Under the pieces are notes generated by a model. That model was not told where the DNA came from. It saw only the letters and a program-made list of their open reading frames with translations, and did no database searches. The position numbers were made by a program, and so were the translations under genes. A stretch of DNA of 64,000 nucleotides from Flaveria trinervia (Eukaryota > Streptophyta > Magnoliopsida > Asterales > Asteraceae): NCBI GenBank assembly GCA_025506515.1, contig CM046451.1, forward strand, positions 43,357,701-43,421,700. Direction: 5' to 3'. Numbering within the stretch: the stretch's first letter is position 1; every line of letters starts with the position of its first letter. This document shows positions 43,316-54,654 of the stretch, piece after piece.

Positions 43316-44748
43316 CCTTCTGATCTCACTATCCAGTGTGGCTGTGTCAACCCCTGCCTGAAGAGTTGTTCAATTATTTTATCCATGGATCGGCTGTGTG
43401 TAGTGTCAGCTTCTTTTACCAGCTCCTCCAAGGATTTGTCTTCAGCAGTATGATCATAGCACTTTTCTTTCGCTTGTAAGTGAGCAGAGGTTGCTTTTCT
43501 TTCTCCTCCTCTTGGGCTTGCTTCTCTTCCTTCTTTTCCTCTGTTCTTTTCCTCTTCTTTTCTTTCACTGCAGTACTCTCCCCCTTTTTGGATGCATTGG
43601 AGGAAGGGGTTTGTACCGCAGAAAGAGTCTTTTGTATAGCAGCATCAATCAAGGGCTGTAAAGTTGAGGAAAGCCTCTCATCAATGGCTTTAGTCACAAT
43701 ATCAGTGATTATGGGTGTGATGAGAGGGAGAGAATTTTGAAGTACAGCACCTATTTGCTCAGGAGGGTCTGTTCCTGAGAAATAGGGCCTGAAGCAGAGG
43801 CAGGTGGTTGAGTTTGGAGTGGCTCAGTGTTTGGGGAACCTTCAAGTGAAGGTGCCATCTGTGGTGGGTAGAGGCAGATGGTCTTTCTCCTTGGGAGAGT
43901 TGATCAAGTAGGTTTTGCAGCCTACTGACTTTCTCTTCAAGGATTGTGTTCTGGGCAAGAACATCGTAGAAAAAGCCCAGGTCATCATCAGCCAAAACTG
44001 AATCACCTGACCTCCTGCTTAGAGCAGGATTTACATGCACTGGGTGTAGACCAGTTGGTGCATGTGCCCCTTGTGCTTGGTACTGGGGACTTCCAGCCTC
44101 AGGACAGTGTCCATCATCAGCTGTTGCCTCTAGTGAGGTCTTAGCAATGTTACCAGCCTTATTTTGATCATGTGCTGAGTCAGAGGAGGTGGCAGCCTCA
44201 CTAGATATTCTAAGCTCCTTGTCTACACCAGGAGATAGAAGTGGTAAACCCCTGTGCTGTGGGTTCTCAAGTGCACTGTGTTCCTCCCCCTCAATTGTAG
44301 AGGTATTCCCAGTAGTAAGTGGTTTCTGGGGAGGGGGTGAGGAGTGCAGTTGAGTCAGCACTTGTGCAACTATTAAAGTTGGGCTGTGAGGGGCGGTTGT
44401 TTGGGGTGAAGGGATAGAAGCAGTGTGCACCTAGGGAGGTGGGTGCTCTTCAATGGCAATCCCCTCAAGTGAGGAAGATCCCAGATATGTAGGTACCCCT
44501 TGTGTGGTTGCTGCAGGCTCCTGTTGAGAGAAGGCCTGAGCGGCTATGGCTGGAAGAGTCATTGTATCCACTAGGGGGTTTGGACTAGTGGATATATCCT
44601 GCGTTTGTGGTGCAGGGGCATCCTCAGGGGACTCAATTCCCTGAGTAGCCGTTTTGGGTTTCTTTTTGGTGGGTTTGGTGGGGACTTTTGATTTGGAGGT
44701 GGTGGCTGTGGCTTCCAGCTGCGTGGGTTTTCGCAGCTTGGCAGCCAT
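43246..44748 (-). pseudogene. aORF of F, middle part (broken)
   Basis: Frames 44431-44748 and 43759-44430 are the same frame, split by one TAG at 44431-44433. Frames 43416-43697 and 43246-43431 follow with single frameshifts. Content: a Lys/Thr/Pro-rich linker (KVPTKPTKKKPKTATQ), Pro/Ser/Thr/Gln-rich disorder, a short coiled coil (VLAQNTILEEKVSRLQNLLDQL) and a Lys/Glu-rich block (KEKKRKRTEEKKEEKQ) that looks like a nuclear localisation or RNA-binding patch. The low density of breaks implies that the ORF was under selection until recently. Confidence 0.68.
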
Positions 44749-44750
44749 TT

Positions 44751-45464
44751 TTAGTGTCTGGTCAGAGTTGTGCCGGAGTATACTTCCGGCAGAACAGCCG
44801 TAGCAGGGACTCCCAAGCCAACAAGTCCCTCAGCATTAAGCTGGTTTGTAATGATGGCCATTATGAACCGTGGATATAGTATCCAACGGTTGGCAGTTAG
44901 TTTTTGAGCCATGTCCTTGAGCTCCGAAAATATTATTTCTGAAAAGTTTAGTGGTTGTTGCTCAAGAATAGAATACATTACCTGCTGCCATTTTGTCGAC
45001 ATTTGATCCCAAGACGACGTCTTAGGGGCCAAACATACATTCACCATGTGAAAAATTAGGCGCTCAGCGTCATTAAAGTGTTTCTTCATGATAGTGGAGG
45101 CACTGAGATCGCCTTGATATCCATGTTGGGCAAAGGATAGATCTGTGGTGCCCTTCGGATATCCAGCAGGAGAACTAGCATCATTCAGATGAAGAATTTG
45201 GCGGATTATTGCAGGAGTGATGACTACTTCTTTGTTGTTGACGACCGACTGGAGAGATGGTGTGTTGTTCTCCCCAGTGGTAATAGTAACGTTCATCCAA
45301 AATTGTTGAAGGGATTCGGCATGTAGTATGGGATTCAGAAGAAATGCCGTATTGTATTGGGACTGAACCATAAGATCGATAGCAGTATCGAACTTAGTCC
45401 AGATAGGCGATTTAGTGAGGTAGGCAACACAGTTGTGTCGCGGTTTAATTTGCATGGACGCCAT
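44751..45464 (-). CDS. aORF of F, N-terminal domain
   Basis: A 237-codon open frame from ATG 45464 (MASMQIKPRHNCVAYLTK). It contains YNTAFLLNPILHAESLQQFW, VVITPAIIRQILHLND, IFHMVNVCLAPKTSSWDQMSTKWQQVMYSIL split by a turn, and ILYPRFIMAIITNQL. These blocks recur in D (YPRFLQLIIDEKLP, DLRRVLDLGDD) and at the start of C0's aORF. I recall similar polypeptides from daisy-family genomes, sometimes labelled longin-like, but I cannot verify that. A one-base loss at the end (TRH stop) separates it from the next piece, which starts two bases off frame. Confidence 0.75.
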   Translation of the reverse strand: MASMQIKPRHNCVAYLTKSPIWTKFDTAIDLMVQSQYNTAFLLNPILHAESLQQFWMNVTITTGENNTPSLQSVVNNKEVVITPAIIRQILHLNDASSPAGYPKGTTDLSFAQHGYQGDLSASTIMKKHFNDAERLIFHMVNVCLAPKTSSWDQMSTKWQQVMYSILEQQPLNFSEIIFSELKDMAQKLTANRWILYPRFIMAIITNQLNAEGLVGLGVPATAVLPEVYSGTTLTRH

Positions 45465-45546
45465 TGAGAGGAGGGAAGTTTTGGAGAGGAACGTTAGGTT
45501 TGAAGAAGATGAAGCATTGAAGGATTAGGTCAGGGGTATATATAGG

Positions 45547-46205
45547 GTGCGGGTAATAAAATGACTGAAGGATGTGGTGTTAGTCATCAGTAGTTTTAAA
45601 CGACCGTTGACATGGTATTATCCTTTCAGACGTTGAAACAGCTGAAGTCGTGGTGTTAGGCATCAGAAGTTAGAAAACTACTGAAGACCGTGGTTTTGAC
45701 TTCAGATGATTGAAACAACTGAGGACTTGGTGTTTGTCATCAGTAGTTATGAAACTACTGAGGACAGTGGTTTTGTCATCAGCTGTTGTAAACAACTGAA
45801 GACTTGGTATTAGTCATCAGTAGTTATAAAACTACTGAAGACATGGTTTTGCTTCAGTTGTTTAGAATGAAACAGCAGTTGTAGAAACGACTGAAGAGAA
45901 AGTTCTCTTCAGCTGTTTTCGTCAATTCTTAGCTTGTCAGCTGTTTCATACTGTCCTCAACACATTCATCAGCCTTTTTGGCTGATTTCAGTTGTTTCAT
46001 AGGACATCAGTACTTATCTGTTTTTACTGATTGCAGTAGTTGTAGCTACATCAGTAGTTTAGAACAGATGAAGTACTTCAGTACTTGTGAGACATTTAGC
46101 CTTTTAGTAGTTATAAAAACTGCTGAGGGTAAAAGAGCTCATCAGTACTTATATGTGACATAGTTACTAATGATCATCAGTACTTATTACTAAGATCATC
46201 AGTAG
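45547..46205 (-). repeat. ACTACTGAAG word array between RNase H and aORF of F
   Basis: Words AACTACTGAAG, CATCAGTAGTT and CAGCTGTT recur every 12-30 bp over about 650 bp. The position corresponds to the TTCCGAAG array of C0 (439-692) and the GCGACTGA array of D (23262-24135). Confidence 0.8.
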
Positions 46206-46212
46206 TTGTCAC

Positions 46213-46447
46213 TTATTCTAGCTGCAGCATACCAAGCCTTAACACCAGGTTTTGGAAAGTTGAACTATCCAAAGGCTTAGTAAAAATGTCTGCAAGCTCA
46301 TCAGCACTAGGCACAAACTTAGGATCAATCAGACCTTTTTCAAAACAATCCCTTATAAAATGATGTCTGATCTCTATATGTTTGGTCCTAGAGTGCTGGA
46401 CTGGATTTTTGACAATGCAAAGAGCTGAAGCACGTTGATCCCATGAT
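46213..46447 (-). pseudogene. Copia RNase H C-terminus of F (truncated)
   Basis: Codons for ASALCIVKNPVQHSRTKHIEIRHHFIRD and SADELADIFTKPL, ending at LRLGMLQLE. This is only the last ~75 residues of pol. The frame runs at its upper end into G1 linker sequence (the FGRMWIP phrase in another frame), which marks the deletion junction at about 46447. Confidence 0.82.
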
Positions 46448-49400
46448 GAGGAATCCACATTCGTCCAAATTGGGTTCTAACACCGAGAGTGTTTTCACCC
46501 AACCCCGCGACTAGACCTCTCATCCTTTCGGAGTTAAGGCAATCTTCTTCCAATGCCTCGTCTTGAAACTCCTTAACTTGCTTCATCACGTCTGAGGTCA
46601 TAACTAATTGATAAGCCTTCACCCTAATTGGTTAAGGTCTCTCCTTTCGACTAAGGGAATCCACCACTATGTTAACCTTGCCCGGATGGTAATGGATTTC
46701 ATAAAGATTTCCAACCATCCCCTCTACCTCATATTCAAATCTTTCTACTCAAAGAAGTACTTCAAGCTCTTGTGGTTAGTGAAGATAGTGCACTTTGTCC
46801 CCTACAGGTAGCTTCTCCAAATCTTTAATGCAAAGACCAAAGTTGCTAGCTCCAAGTCATGAGTAGGGTAATTAACCTCATGAACCTTCAACTGTCAGAA
46901 TACGTAGGCTATACTCTTTCCTTGTTGCACCAACACGCAACCCAACCCCAAGTAAGAAGCATTTGAATAGAGCACCAAAGCCTCGCTTCCTTCGGGTAAC
47001 AACAAGACATGAGCTTGAGTCAACTTTGTCTTTTACTTTTCAAAAGCCTTCTCTTGCTCTTGACCCCATATAAACTTCACATCCTTATGGGTCAACTTAG
47101 TTAATGAAGAAACTATCTTTGAGAAGTCTTGAATGAACCTCCTATAGTATCCCACCAATCCCAAAAAACTACGAATCTTAGATGATGTCTTTCGACACTT
47201 CCATTGCATCACAGCTTCTACTTTTGTCAGGTCAACCATGATCCCTTCAGGATTCACCACGTGACCCAAAAAATGAAATGCGTGTAACCAAAACACAAAC
47301 TTGGAGAACTTGGCATACAACTTCTCCTTCCTCAACGTCTCTAACACTTCCCGAATATGACCAGCACACTCCTCCTCACTCTTTGAATAAATCAGAATAT
47401 CATCAATAAACACAATCACTGATTTGTCCAGCATCGGCCAGCATACTCGATTCATCAAATCCATAAAAGCAGAGGGTGTGTTGGTTAAACCAAAAGACAT
47501 AATGAGAAATTTGTAGTGCCCATAACACGTATGAAGAGTTGTTTTAGGAATGTCTTGCTCCTTTACCTTCAATTAATGGTAACCAGATCGGAGATCTATC
47601 CTCCAGAACCAACTAGCACCTTGGAGCTGATCAAACAAATCATCAATCCTTGGTAACCAGGTATCGGTTCTTCACCGTCATCTTATTCAACTCTTGGTAG
47701 TCGATGCACATCATGATACTACTGTCTTTCTTCTTGACAAATAATACTGGAGCACCCCAAGTAGAGATACTCGGTCTAATGAACCTTTATCAAGCAACTC
47801 TTGCAGTTGCTCCATCAATTCCTTCATCTCGAAGGGAGCCAAATGATATGGTGCCTTAGCAACAGACTGAGCACCGAGTATCAAATTAATCTGAAATTCG
47901 ATTTCATGGTCTTGTTGCACACCTGGTAAATCTTATGGGAAATACATCAAGAAAGTCACACACAACTAGTCTGTCGAATAATTATGGTGTTGACGTTTCC
48001 ACATCCTTCACGTAGGCTAGATAAGCATTACATCCACGTCTCATGCACCTTCCTGTCACTGCCATTGAATCACCTTCGGAATCGTAGTGACTCGATCACC
48101 ATAAATCATCACTGAAATCCCATCGAACGTTGTTAGTCGAATCATCTTCTTGAGACACACAATATTTGCCTCATAGTCTGCTAACCAATCCATTCATAGG
48201 ACTACATCAAATCCACCTAAGGTCATCACAAATAGTCTAGCAGGAAAGTTATGACCTTCTAATTATATGTCATAGCCTTTTATCAGCTCTAAAATTTTAG
48301 TAGACTTACCTATGATAGTTTCTACATCAAGGGGCTCATCTACATTTCTACTTCTAACATGCACATTAGCATAGAAAGTAGCAGAAATGTAACTCGTACG
48401 AGAACCAGAATCAAATAACACAGAAGCAAGAGTTTGGTTTACTAGAAACGTACCTGACACAACATCGGGGTTTGTCCTAGCCTCCTCCCGGGTCATAATG
48501 AAGGCTCTGGCGCTCACCTTCTACCCTTCTGTTTCGGTCGTCTTCTTCACTCCGGAACTCTAAGCCCTTGGCTTCTTGTAGTCCCTACTCATGTGACCCA
48601 CTTCACCATAGTTAAAACACCTTGCACTCTCTAGTCATGTGGCTAGACTTCCCACACTTGAAGCATACATTCAATCCCCACCTACACTCTCCAGTATGCT
48701 TATTCCCACACTTGCCAAACCACTATAACCCTGCACCGGTGTGATCACACGCCGGTCGTCCACCTATGCACTCTTGTTGTTTCGAGGGACACCACCACGT
48801 CCAAACCACTTTCCATTCTAGTTCCTATCACCACCACCCTTCATGTTCACCTCAAGCACTGCCACCTCTCGCTCGTTATATAGCCTTTCTGCAAGATCAA
48901 CAATCAAACTAAACGTGCTCGGCCAAGCAGTGATTATGTGCCTGCAAACATCCGCCAGCAAACCTTAGATGTATCTCTTGATCTTTCATAATCTAGCGCC
49001 AGCCTTGCCATCTCCTTGAACTTGGTGGTGTATTGCTGGTACATCATGGTTCCCACTACAGCTACAAGAACTTCCTCTCTACCTTCTGGTCTTCTCTCCA
49101 CTCATTGATATCAAGTACAACCTCCATCTGTCTCACCCACCGATGAACAGCAGCAACAGTGCTATTTCCATCAAAAGTAGAGGGCTAGCATCTCTAGAAT
49201 GCCCCATAATTACAGCCGCATGATGTCTCCTACACAGACTCCTAATCCTCCTCATCACTAGAGACAACCGTCTTAGCCTTCGATTGCTCTCTCTCCTATG
49301 GGCATATTCCTTTCCTTCCTCTCACCTTCCCTTACAGCTTTAGTCACTTCGGTCTTCGCAAATGGCAGGATCGTCTGCATAACCTAGTGAACCTCCTCAA

Positions 49401-49584
49401 CACCAGCCTTCTTCACTGAGGCTCTCAAATTAGCGCTCTCATCCCCACCTTCTAGATTAGGAGTCCCGAGCTCTTCATGAGCCGTCTCACCAACCTTAGA
49501 CTTGCCTCTCGTGAAACGCAGTCTAGCACCACGTCCACCATGACCTCCACCTCGCAAAGACTTTGAAGATCTACCACCATCCAT
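46448..49584 (-). pseudogene. Gypsy gag-pol of G1 (Tekay type)
   Basis: Starts at ATG 49584 with MDGGRSSKSLRGGGHGG (compare G2). Gag is decayed to about 48600. Zinc-knuckle remnants lie near 48600-48720. Protease is at 48263-48517 (VLFDSGSRTSYIS). RT starts at 47711-47920 (EIEFQINLILGAQ), and the RT palm 47033-47572 has the intact motif FIDDILIYS and RNase H entry FLGLVGYYRRFIQDFSK. RNase H decays to about 46650. Linker 46448-46622 ends RTQFGRMWIP. Integrase continues at 40990 beyond F. Multiple stops and shifts; the RT active site is unchanged. Confidence 0.82.
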
Positions 49585-49746
49585 CCTCTAAACATGCTAT
49601 AAGATCTAAACACCAACATGGTCATTCAAGGTAATAGCTAAGTTTATGTCAAGTATAGTAAGTCCCTAATTATAGTGGCTAGTTGTGATTAGCCACTTAC
49701 TTTACTCTTCATACCCCAAGCATTTTCTATCGTGACTACATCATGG
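49585..49746 (-). other. 5' leader of G1
   Basis: Matches 56470-56631 of G2 (phrases AATGCTTGGGGTATGAAGAG and GGACTTACTATACTTG). The primer-binding site and LTR end expected here are missing: sequence passes straight to mid-LTR at about 49747. Confidence 0.7.
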
Positions 49747-49772
49747 ATGAAGCATCGTGCCATCCTCAACAA

Positions 49773-50117
49773 ATCTTAAAAATGGTATACTTTTCATTTT
49801 CCAATGAATTGGATCCGCCTCGATTCAATATGGAATTCTTGGCTAGAGAAAGGTTCTATGACATGGATGCCAAGCCCAACACAGTCGGTCGGTTGGCCCA
49901 CTTGAGATATTCAAAAATGATCGATTGATTTGATCAATTTTGAAAAAGTATTTCTCACTATTCAGAACAATGGAGCTTTCGATCAAGATGTTCTTGCCTC
50001 CCCTGTTTGGGCTCTCGCTCGAATTCGAACCGGTAGGCTTTCGACTAAATCTAATAGCCTACCTATCGTACGCCAATACAATAAAAGAGAAAGTTTGTGC
50101 ATGGGCTCATTATCTGA
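49773..50117. other. Unidentified insert in the G1 LTR
   Basis: About 345 bp with no match in the G2 LTR; flanking LTR sequence resumes on both sides. It is less AT-rich than its surroundings and has overlapping open frames on the plus strand (49743-49928, 49940-50152). Their translations (for example FNMEFLARERFYDMDAKPN) ring no bell. Captured gene or organelle DNA is possible but not shown. Confidence 0.5.
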
Positions 50118-50377
50118 ATGGAAAATACATAAAAGTTAGTGTTGTTAAGTGAGTTCTAGTTTTATAAAATTTAACATACTTTATTTTCATTTAAGACCGT
50201 TCTTTACTTTCATACGCGATCATGCATCGTACGTCATTCATTGTCATTCATATATTCACTTTCATACACTATCATATAGTACATTTCATACATTCATCAT
50301 TATCTTTCACTTTTCATCTGGACCAATGCCATGTGCTATACCCCGAACATTATGCACGAAGCTGGATCTAGGCCTGA

Positions 50378-50393
50378 GGTCTACAAACAGACC
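50378..50393. repeat. Hairpin GGTCT-ACAAAC-AGACC in G1 LTR
   Basis: A 5-bp perfect stem flanked by copies of CCCCGAACATTATGCA. It is the counterpart of the hairpins in the G2 LTR. Confidence 0.55.
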
Positions 50394-50874
50394 CCGAACA
50401 TTATGCATGAAGCCGACTCTAGTACTTAGGGAAAGCAACAAGGTCCCATACACATGGTCAATCATAAAGATTGGACCCTCGTGTGCATCCTTATGGGTTA
50501 GCTAAACCACACACAGTTGAGTTAACACCCTTTATTGGTGTAAACCTCCTTATATTTGCTTGCAAGACTTTTCATATATTCATTTTAACCTCATTCATTC
50601 TTCCTTATGTTCCATTTTCATCATCATTAATTTCTGCTTTTATTGCATAATAATTTACGTTCATTGATAATAACATACCATGCAAAGCCACGGAAATATA
50701 CATAATAAGGAACATAAAGAAAACACAACACAAACATATATAACACATCATCGTACCATATCATATAACCATCATTCATTATCATATAACATCATATAAT
50801 CACCCCCAAGAACATCCCAAGTCATTGCCTAAAACTTCCTTTTTCCCTAAAATTTCAAAAACAATTCTAAGTCT

Positions 50875-51232
50875 TAGGCGCATAGGCATTATGCAGGCGC
50901 ATAGGCATTTTGCAGGCGCATGGGCACTATTCAGGCACATGGCCATTATGCAGGCGCATGGCCACTATGCTGGCACATGAACCCTTAGGCACATGGGAAC
51001 ACTTAGGTGCATGGGAAAACTCTTAGGCGCATGAGTACTATATGGGCTCATGGCCAATAATTGGTTACTTCAGGAAACATTCTAGGCGTATGGGCACTTA
51101 GGCGTCTGGGCACTATTAGGCGCATGAACTTTGGGCGTTTGGGGAACACATAGGCATTTGGCACATTTTTCAGGCGCATGGATAATGTTTAGGCGTATGA
51201 ACTTCAGGTGCATGGGGATTTAGGCGCATGAC
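50875..51232 (-). repeat. GGCGCATGG word array in G1 LTR
   Basis: About eighteen copies of AGGCGCATGG (or CCATGCGCCT), first with a 19-bp period (50878-50975), then irregular. It occupies the same LTR position as the TGCGGATGAG array of G2. Confidence 0.82.
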
Positions 51233-51239
51233 CAACTAC

Positions 51240-51755
51240 TTGTAACTAACATCATAATTCAGTCCCAAAATCACATCCAAATATGTTCCAGCCTAGTTCT
51301 AACATTCTAAGCAACATAATCATGCATATAAACATGAACATAACCATAACTCACCCAAAACATACCCCCACCCACATTTCACACACACATACATACAGGT
51401 ACACACACCCAACATTATAAAATCATTTAAAAAATTTATTTCCAGTCCCAAATTCAGTTAAAATATGTAAAAATGGTGATCTAGAACTCACCTCTTGCAA
51501 CTTTCAAGTAGAACTCTTCCATACACAAATGCAGTTGAGTTCAAACACCTAGAACACCAAAATCACACAACCTGAACACATACAAACACATAAGCACAAA
51601 CCCAAAGGCTTAACACCAGACAAAAACACTATACAACATCGAATTCATACCTTAAATTCGACTTCTTCTTCTTTAAAAGCCCAAAAATTATGTTCTTTCT
51701 CTCTCTAAAACCGACAGAAAGTTGATGTACTAGGTTATAGACGGCCATGTTACCT
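51240..51755. other. G1 LTR proximal part, no gene
   Basis: AT- and AC-rich LTR sequence that aligns loosely in reverse with 54250-54600 of G2. Nothing else is seen. Confidence 0.5.
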
Positions 51756-51870
51756 TTATAAAAATAATAATAATAATATTTGCCCTATGTACAACTTTAA
51801 CCCCTCAACTTGGGTTTTATTAGTTTTCTTTCTTTTATTCTTCTTTTCCTTTAAAAATCCAGGTGCTACA

Positions 51871-53230
51871 TGTTTTGTGATGCATCGTGGTATGCCGCTC
51901 ATATAAGAGGGTTGCCATGCAAACACATCCATGTTATATTTCAACAACTGCTTTAGTTGTGCCCGGATAGACATGGACAGAGTAGGGCCAATTGATAGAT
52001 TTAAAAAGACAGGATTGAGCACCTATTTTTCTAAGTTAACCATTGGGGCAATGCTTCCTCTGAAATGATTTTTTTGACCTCTACACATAGTCTATCGCTA
52101 TGGGCCATGATGGGACCATGTGGTGTAGGGAACATAACTAAACCTTAGAAGGGAGACAACACCATCTGAAATACTTCAATCATCGAATGCCCCAAGATGA
52201 TTTGTATTATGAAGCAGCCGCCACAACAAGAATTTAGATTGATTGTCCTTGTCTTTGGATCATCACATAACTCTAGAAATGAAATTTGCCCAATGTGCTT
52301 ACCAATTTGCCCTGAGAATCCCATTAGTGAGGCATCCACTAATTTTATTTTCCTCAGATCTTCCACGTCTAGTTTTCTTAGACAATTCTCATACATGATA
52401 TCCATAGTGGTACCGCAATCAATGAATGCCTTATGAACAATATAATCCCTTACTTTAGCGGTGATTATCATTGGTCCACCTATCTACGAGTTTAGTGAAT
52501 GGTGGAAATACCATAGGGGTTTCCATCCATCTTTCAGAAAGGTTACCCTACCTCTTCCTACCAGTCGCGCCTCTTGTAGTGATCATGTTCACAACCTTCA
52601 CATGCTTTTATTTCTTGTCATTGTTTTTAGGTGCTACTCGCAGGTCGAGCCTCCTTTAATATCTTTTACCAACTGAGCTAACATACTCGAATTTATCGCA
52701 CACTCAGTCTGCCTTTTTAAATAGTAACAGTTATCAATCGTATGGCCTTTGTCACGATGATAATCACAGTAATTGATCATGTCTCTACCTATGGCTGCAT
52801 TTTTCTCGTCATGGGTCGTCGTTGAGGCAATTGCAGTCGTTTTGTGTTTTAAATCTCACTTAGGGTTTTTGTCAAAATATTGTTAGAGTTTTGCTAATGG
52901 GCTGTCCCTCGTAAGCGACACAATGAACTTCCAGGCATCTGTCGGGTAGCATGTCCGCCTCCGTAGTCCCGCCGCACGTCAAAACTTGGCCTTTGATCAA
53001 AGAATAGATGTTTGCCCCACTTTTCTTGGCTACGACTATGTGATATTTCAAGTGCCCTATTATGATCCCGCTTCATAGACTTTTTATCCATGTCGCGGTT
53101 GATCGATACAGATTTCTCCGCTTGAACAAAGACTTTTGCCATCGCCATTAAACGATTCCATGGTTTTCGGCATGCCTTCCGTTTCATGAAACCTTCGAAT
53201 TAATTCTTCACTTTATGACCCTTGGATGGA
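51871..53230 (-). pseudogene. Gypsy Tat-clade gag, protease and RT start (G3)
   Basis: Minus strand. A gag end piece (52894-53230) is followed by a zinc finger YCDYHRDKGHTIDNC (about 52735-52780) typical of Tat/Ogre gag. Protease 52145-52471 has IITAKVRDYIVHKAFID, with the catalytic region as DCGTTMDIMYE. The RT entrance is at 51871-52022 (LKQLLKYNMDVFAWQPSYMSGIPRCI), where G1's LTR cuts in. The rest of RT is outside the window. The usual protease DGGSS reads DCGTT. Stops divide the segments. This is the oldest layer on the right side. Confidence 0.78.
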
Positions 53231-53981
53231 ACCTGTAACCATCAAATCTTGCCCCACGCCTCCTAGTTTCAAGCTTTTCTTCGGATGCGCAGTATCTCAA
53301 TCCTGTCTTTTGTGTGCCGTCATAATCTTGTGGCTGCAATCAATGTTTGTACAAACATGTGACACCATGTGGGTGTTGTCCATTGTTCTACTCCTCTCAT
53401 GCTTATGAAGACATTAGTGTGGTCATCTCGATCGGTTGTTACATCATATTTTCCTATCGTGTATGAAATTTTATGTTTAGCCAGAAATTAAGCATTGGCG
53501 ATTTGCCAATAAATTTAGATTATGAAACCAGATTCGACGATTTGTACGATTCAATGAAATCAAAAGATGTGGCAATCGCTACTCCGGAAGGGATCCTAGG
53601 TTTAACCCAAATAGACTCTGATGGTATCCAAATTATACATATAAAAATATCAGTTGCACATCAGTTATTCTATAAACTCTTACTAAAAATGATGATTTGA
53701 TACTTACATCGTTCATTGTTTTCAGGCGTGGAAAAGACTATGATGAACAAAAGGAGCTTAAAAGAAGAAAATGAAGACCCAAGTTTTGGAATTCAGCATA
53801 GGGTCGTGCTTCATGAGGCACGCCCCCATGCCTAGCTTGAAACACACCCCATGCTTAAATCAACACACCCCTGTGTTTGTTGGTCTGACAGGACAAAAAG
53901 TACGGTTCCCCGACCCGAAGCATGGGGGTGTGCCCCAAGAGGCACAGGGTCATGCCCCACCACAAACACAGGGTCATGCCC
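53231..53981. other. Unassigned 750 bp with CATGG/CACGCCCC words
   Basis: The left half has no recognisable gene. A 75-codon plus frame (53473-53700, MFSQKLSIGDLPINLDYETR) matches nothing I know. The right part (53810-53981) repeats words such as GGCACGCCCCCATGCC and GGGTCATGCCC, another array of element-type words, and may be the leader of a further LTR element. G2's LTR begins at 53982. Confidence 0.45.
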
Positions 53982-54654
53982 TGTAACACCTGGATATTTT
54001 GAAGTCAAAGAAAAGAATGAATAAAGTGGAAGAAAAGAAGGAAAATAAATAAAACCCAAGTCTAGGGGTAAAAAGTGTCCAAAAGGACAAAATGTTTGTA
54101 AAGTGGGTGTAAACGGTGGTATGGCCGCCCATATGTCACATACACCACTGATTTTCGGGTTTAGAGAGAGAGAGAGAGTAGATGGGAGCAGCAAATTCTC
54201 GGCTTTGAAGAAGAAAAAGAAGAAAGAATTCGAATTCAAGGTAAGAATTCATGCTTTTATGGTGTTCTTGACTGGTCTTATCCTCGGGTTTGTGCTTATG
54301 TGTGTTTGTATGTGTTCGGGTATGTTTTAACGAGTTTGGAGGAAGCCATACTCAAAAGCTGCAAAGGTGAGTTCTAGGACCCCTCTTTTACCGTTTTTTA
54401 ACTAATTTTGGGGCTGGAAATGCATGAATGTATGTTTTATTAAACTGGGTTTTGGACCCATGTGCTTGAATGTTTGTAGGATGATGTTATGATGTGATGT
54501 GTGACTATGTTCATGCTTGATGATGTATGATTGTGTTTCTAAGGCTTAGAGGGTAAGAATTAAGCTTAGAACTTGATGAATGGTGCATGGAAATTGAATC
54601 TGATACTTTAGAACCACTTGATAAGTTTGTAAATCTGCCTAAGTGTTTGGAAGT

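Larger units (their letters stand above)
40992..46447 (-). mobile_element. F: 5'-truncated Copia element with large aORF
   Basis: Minus strand: RNase H end (46213-46447), word-array spacer, a ~1114-codon aORF (42122-45464), polypurine tract (GGTTCAGGGGGAGTT at 41906-41920, reversed) and 3' LTR (40992-41905). Everything upstream of RNase H is missing and the right end is fused to G1 linker sequence at about 46447, so a deletion followed or came with insertion. The layout pol-spacer-aORF-LTR equals that of C0 and D. Confidence 0.82.
49747..51870 (-). repeat. 5' LTR of G1 (incomplete, interrupted)
   Basis: Collinear in reverse with the G2 LTR (53982 to about 56045). The outer end is ATCCAGGTGCTACA at 51870, equal to TGTAACACC of G2. 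About 230 bp of the LTR end plus primer-binding site are deleted at 49747, and a foreign block sits at 49773-50117. Inside are a conserved hairpin region (50330-50470) and the GGCGCATGG word array. Confidence 0.8.

Noticed and set aside
53473..53700. Host gene exon (75-codon ORF)
   Set aside because: No recognisable domain or splice context, and it is surrounded by retrotransposon remnants. Left unassigned.
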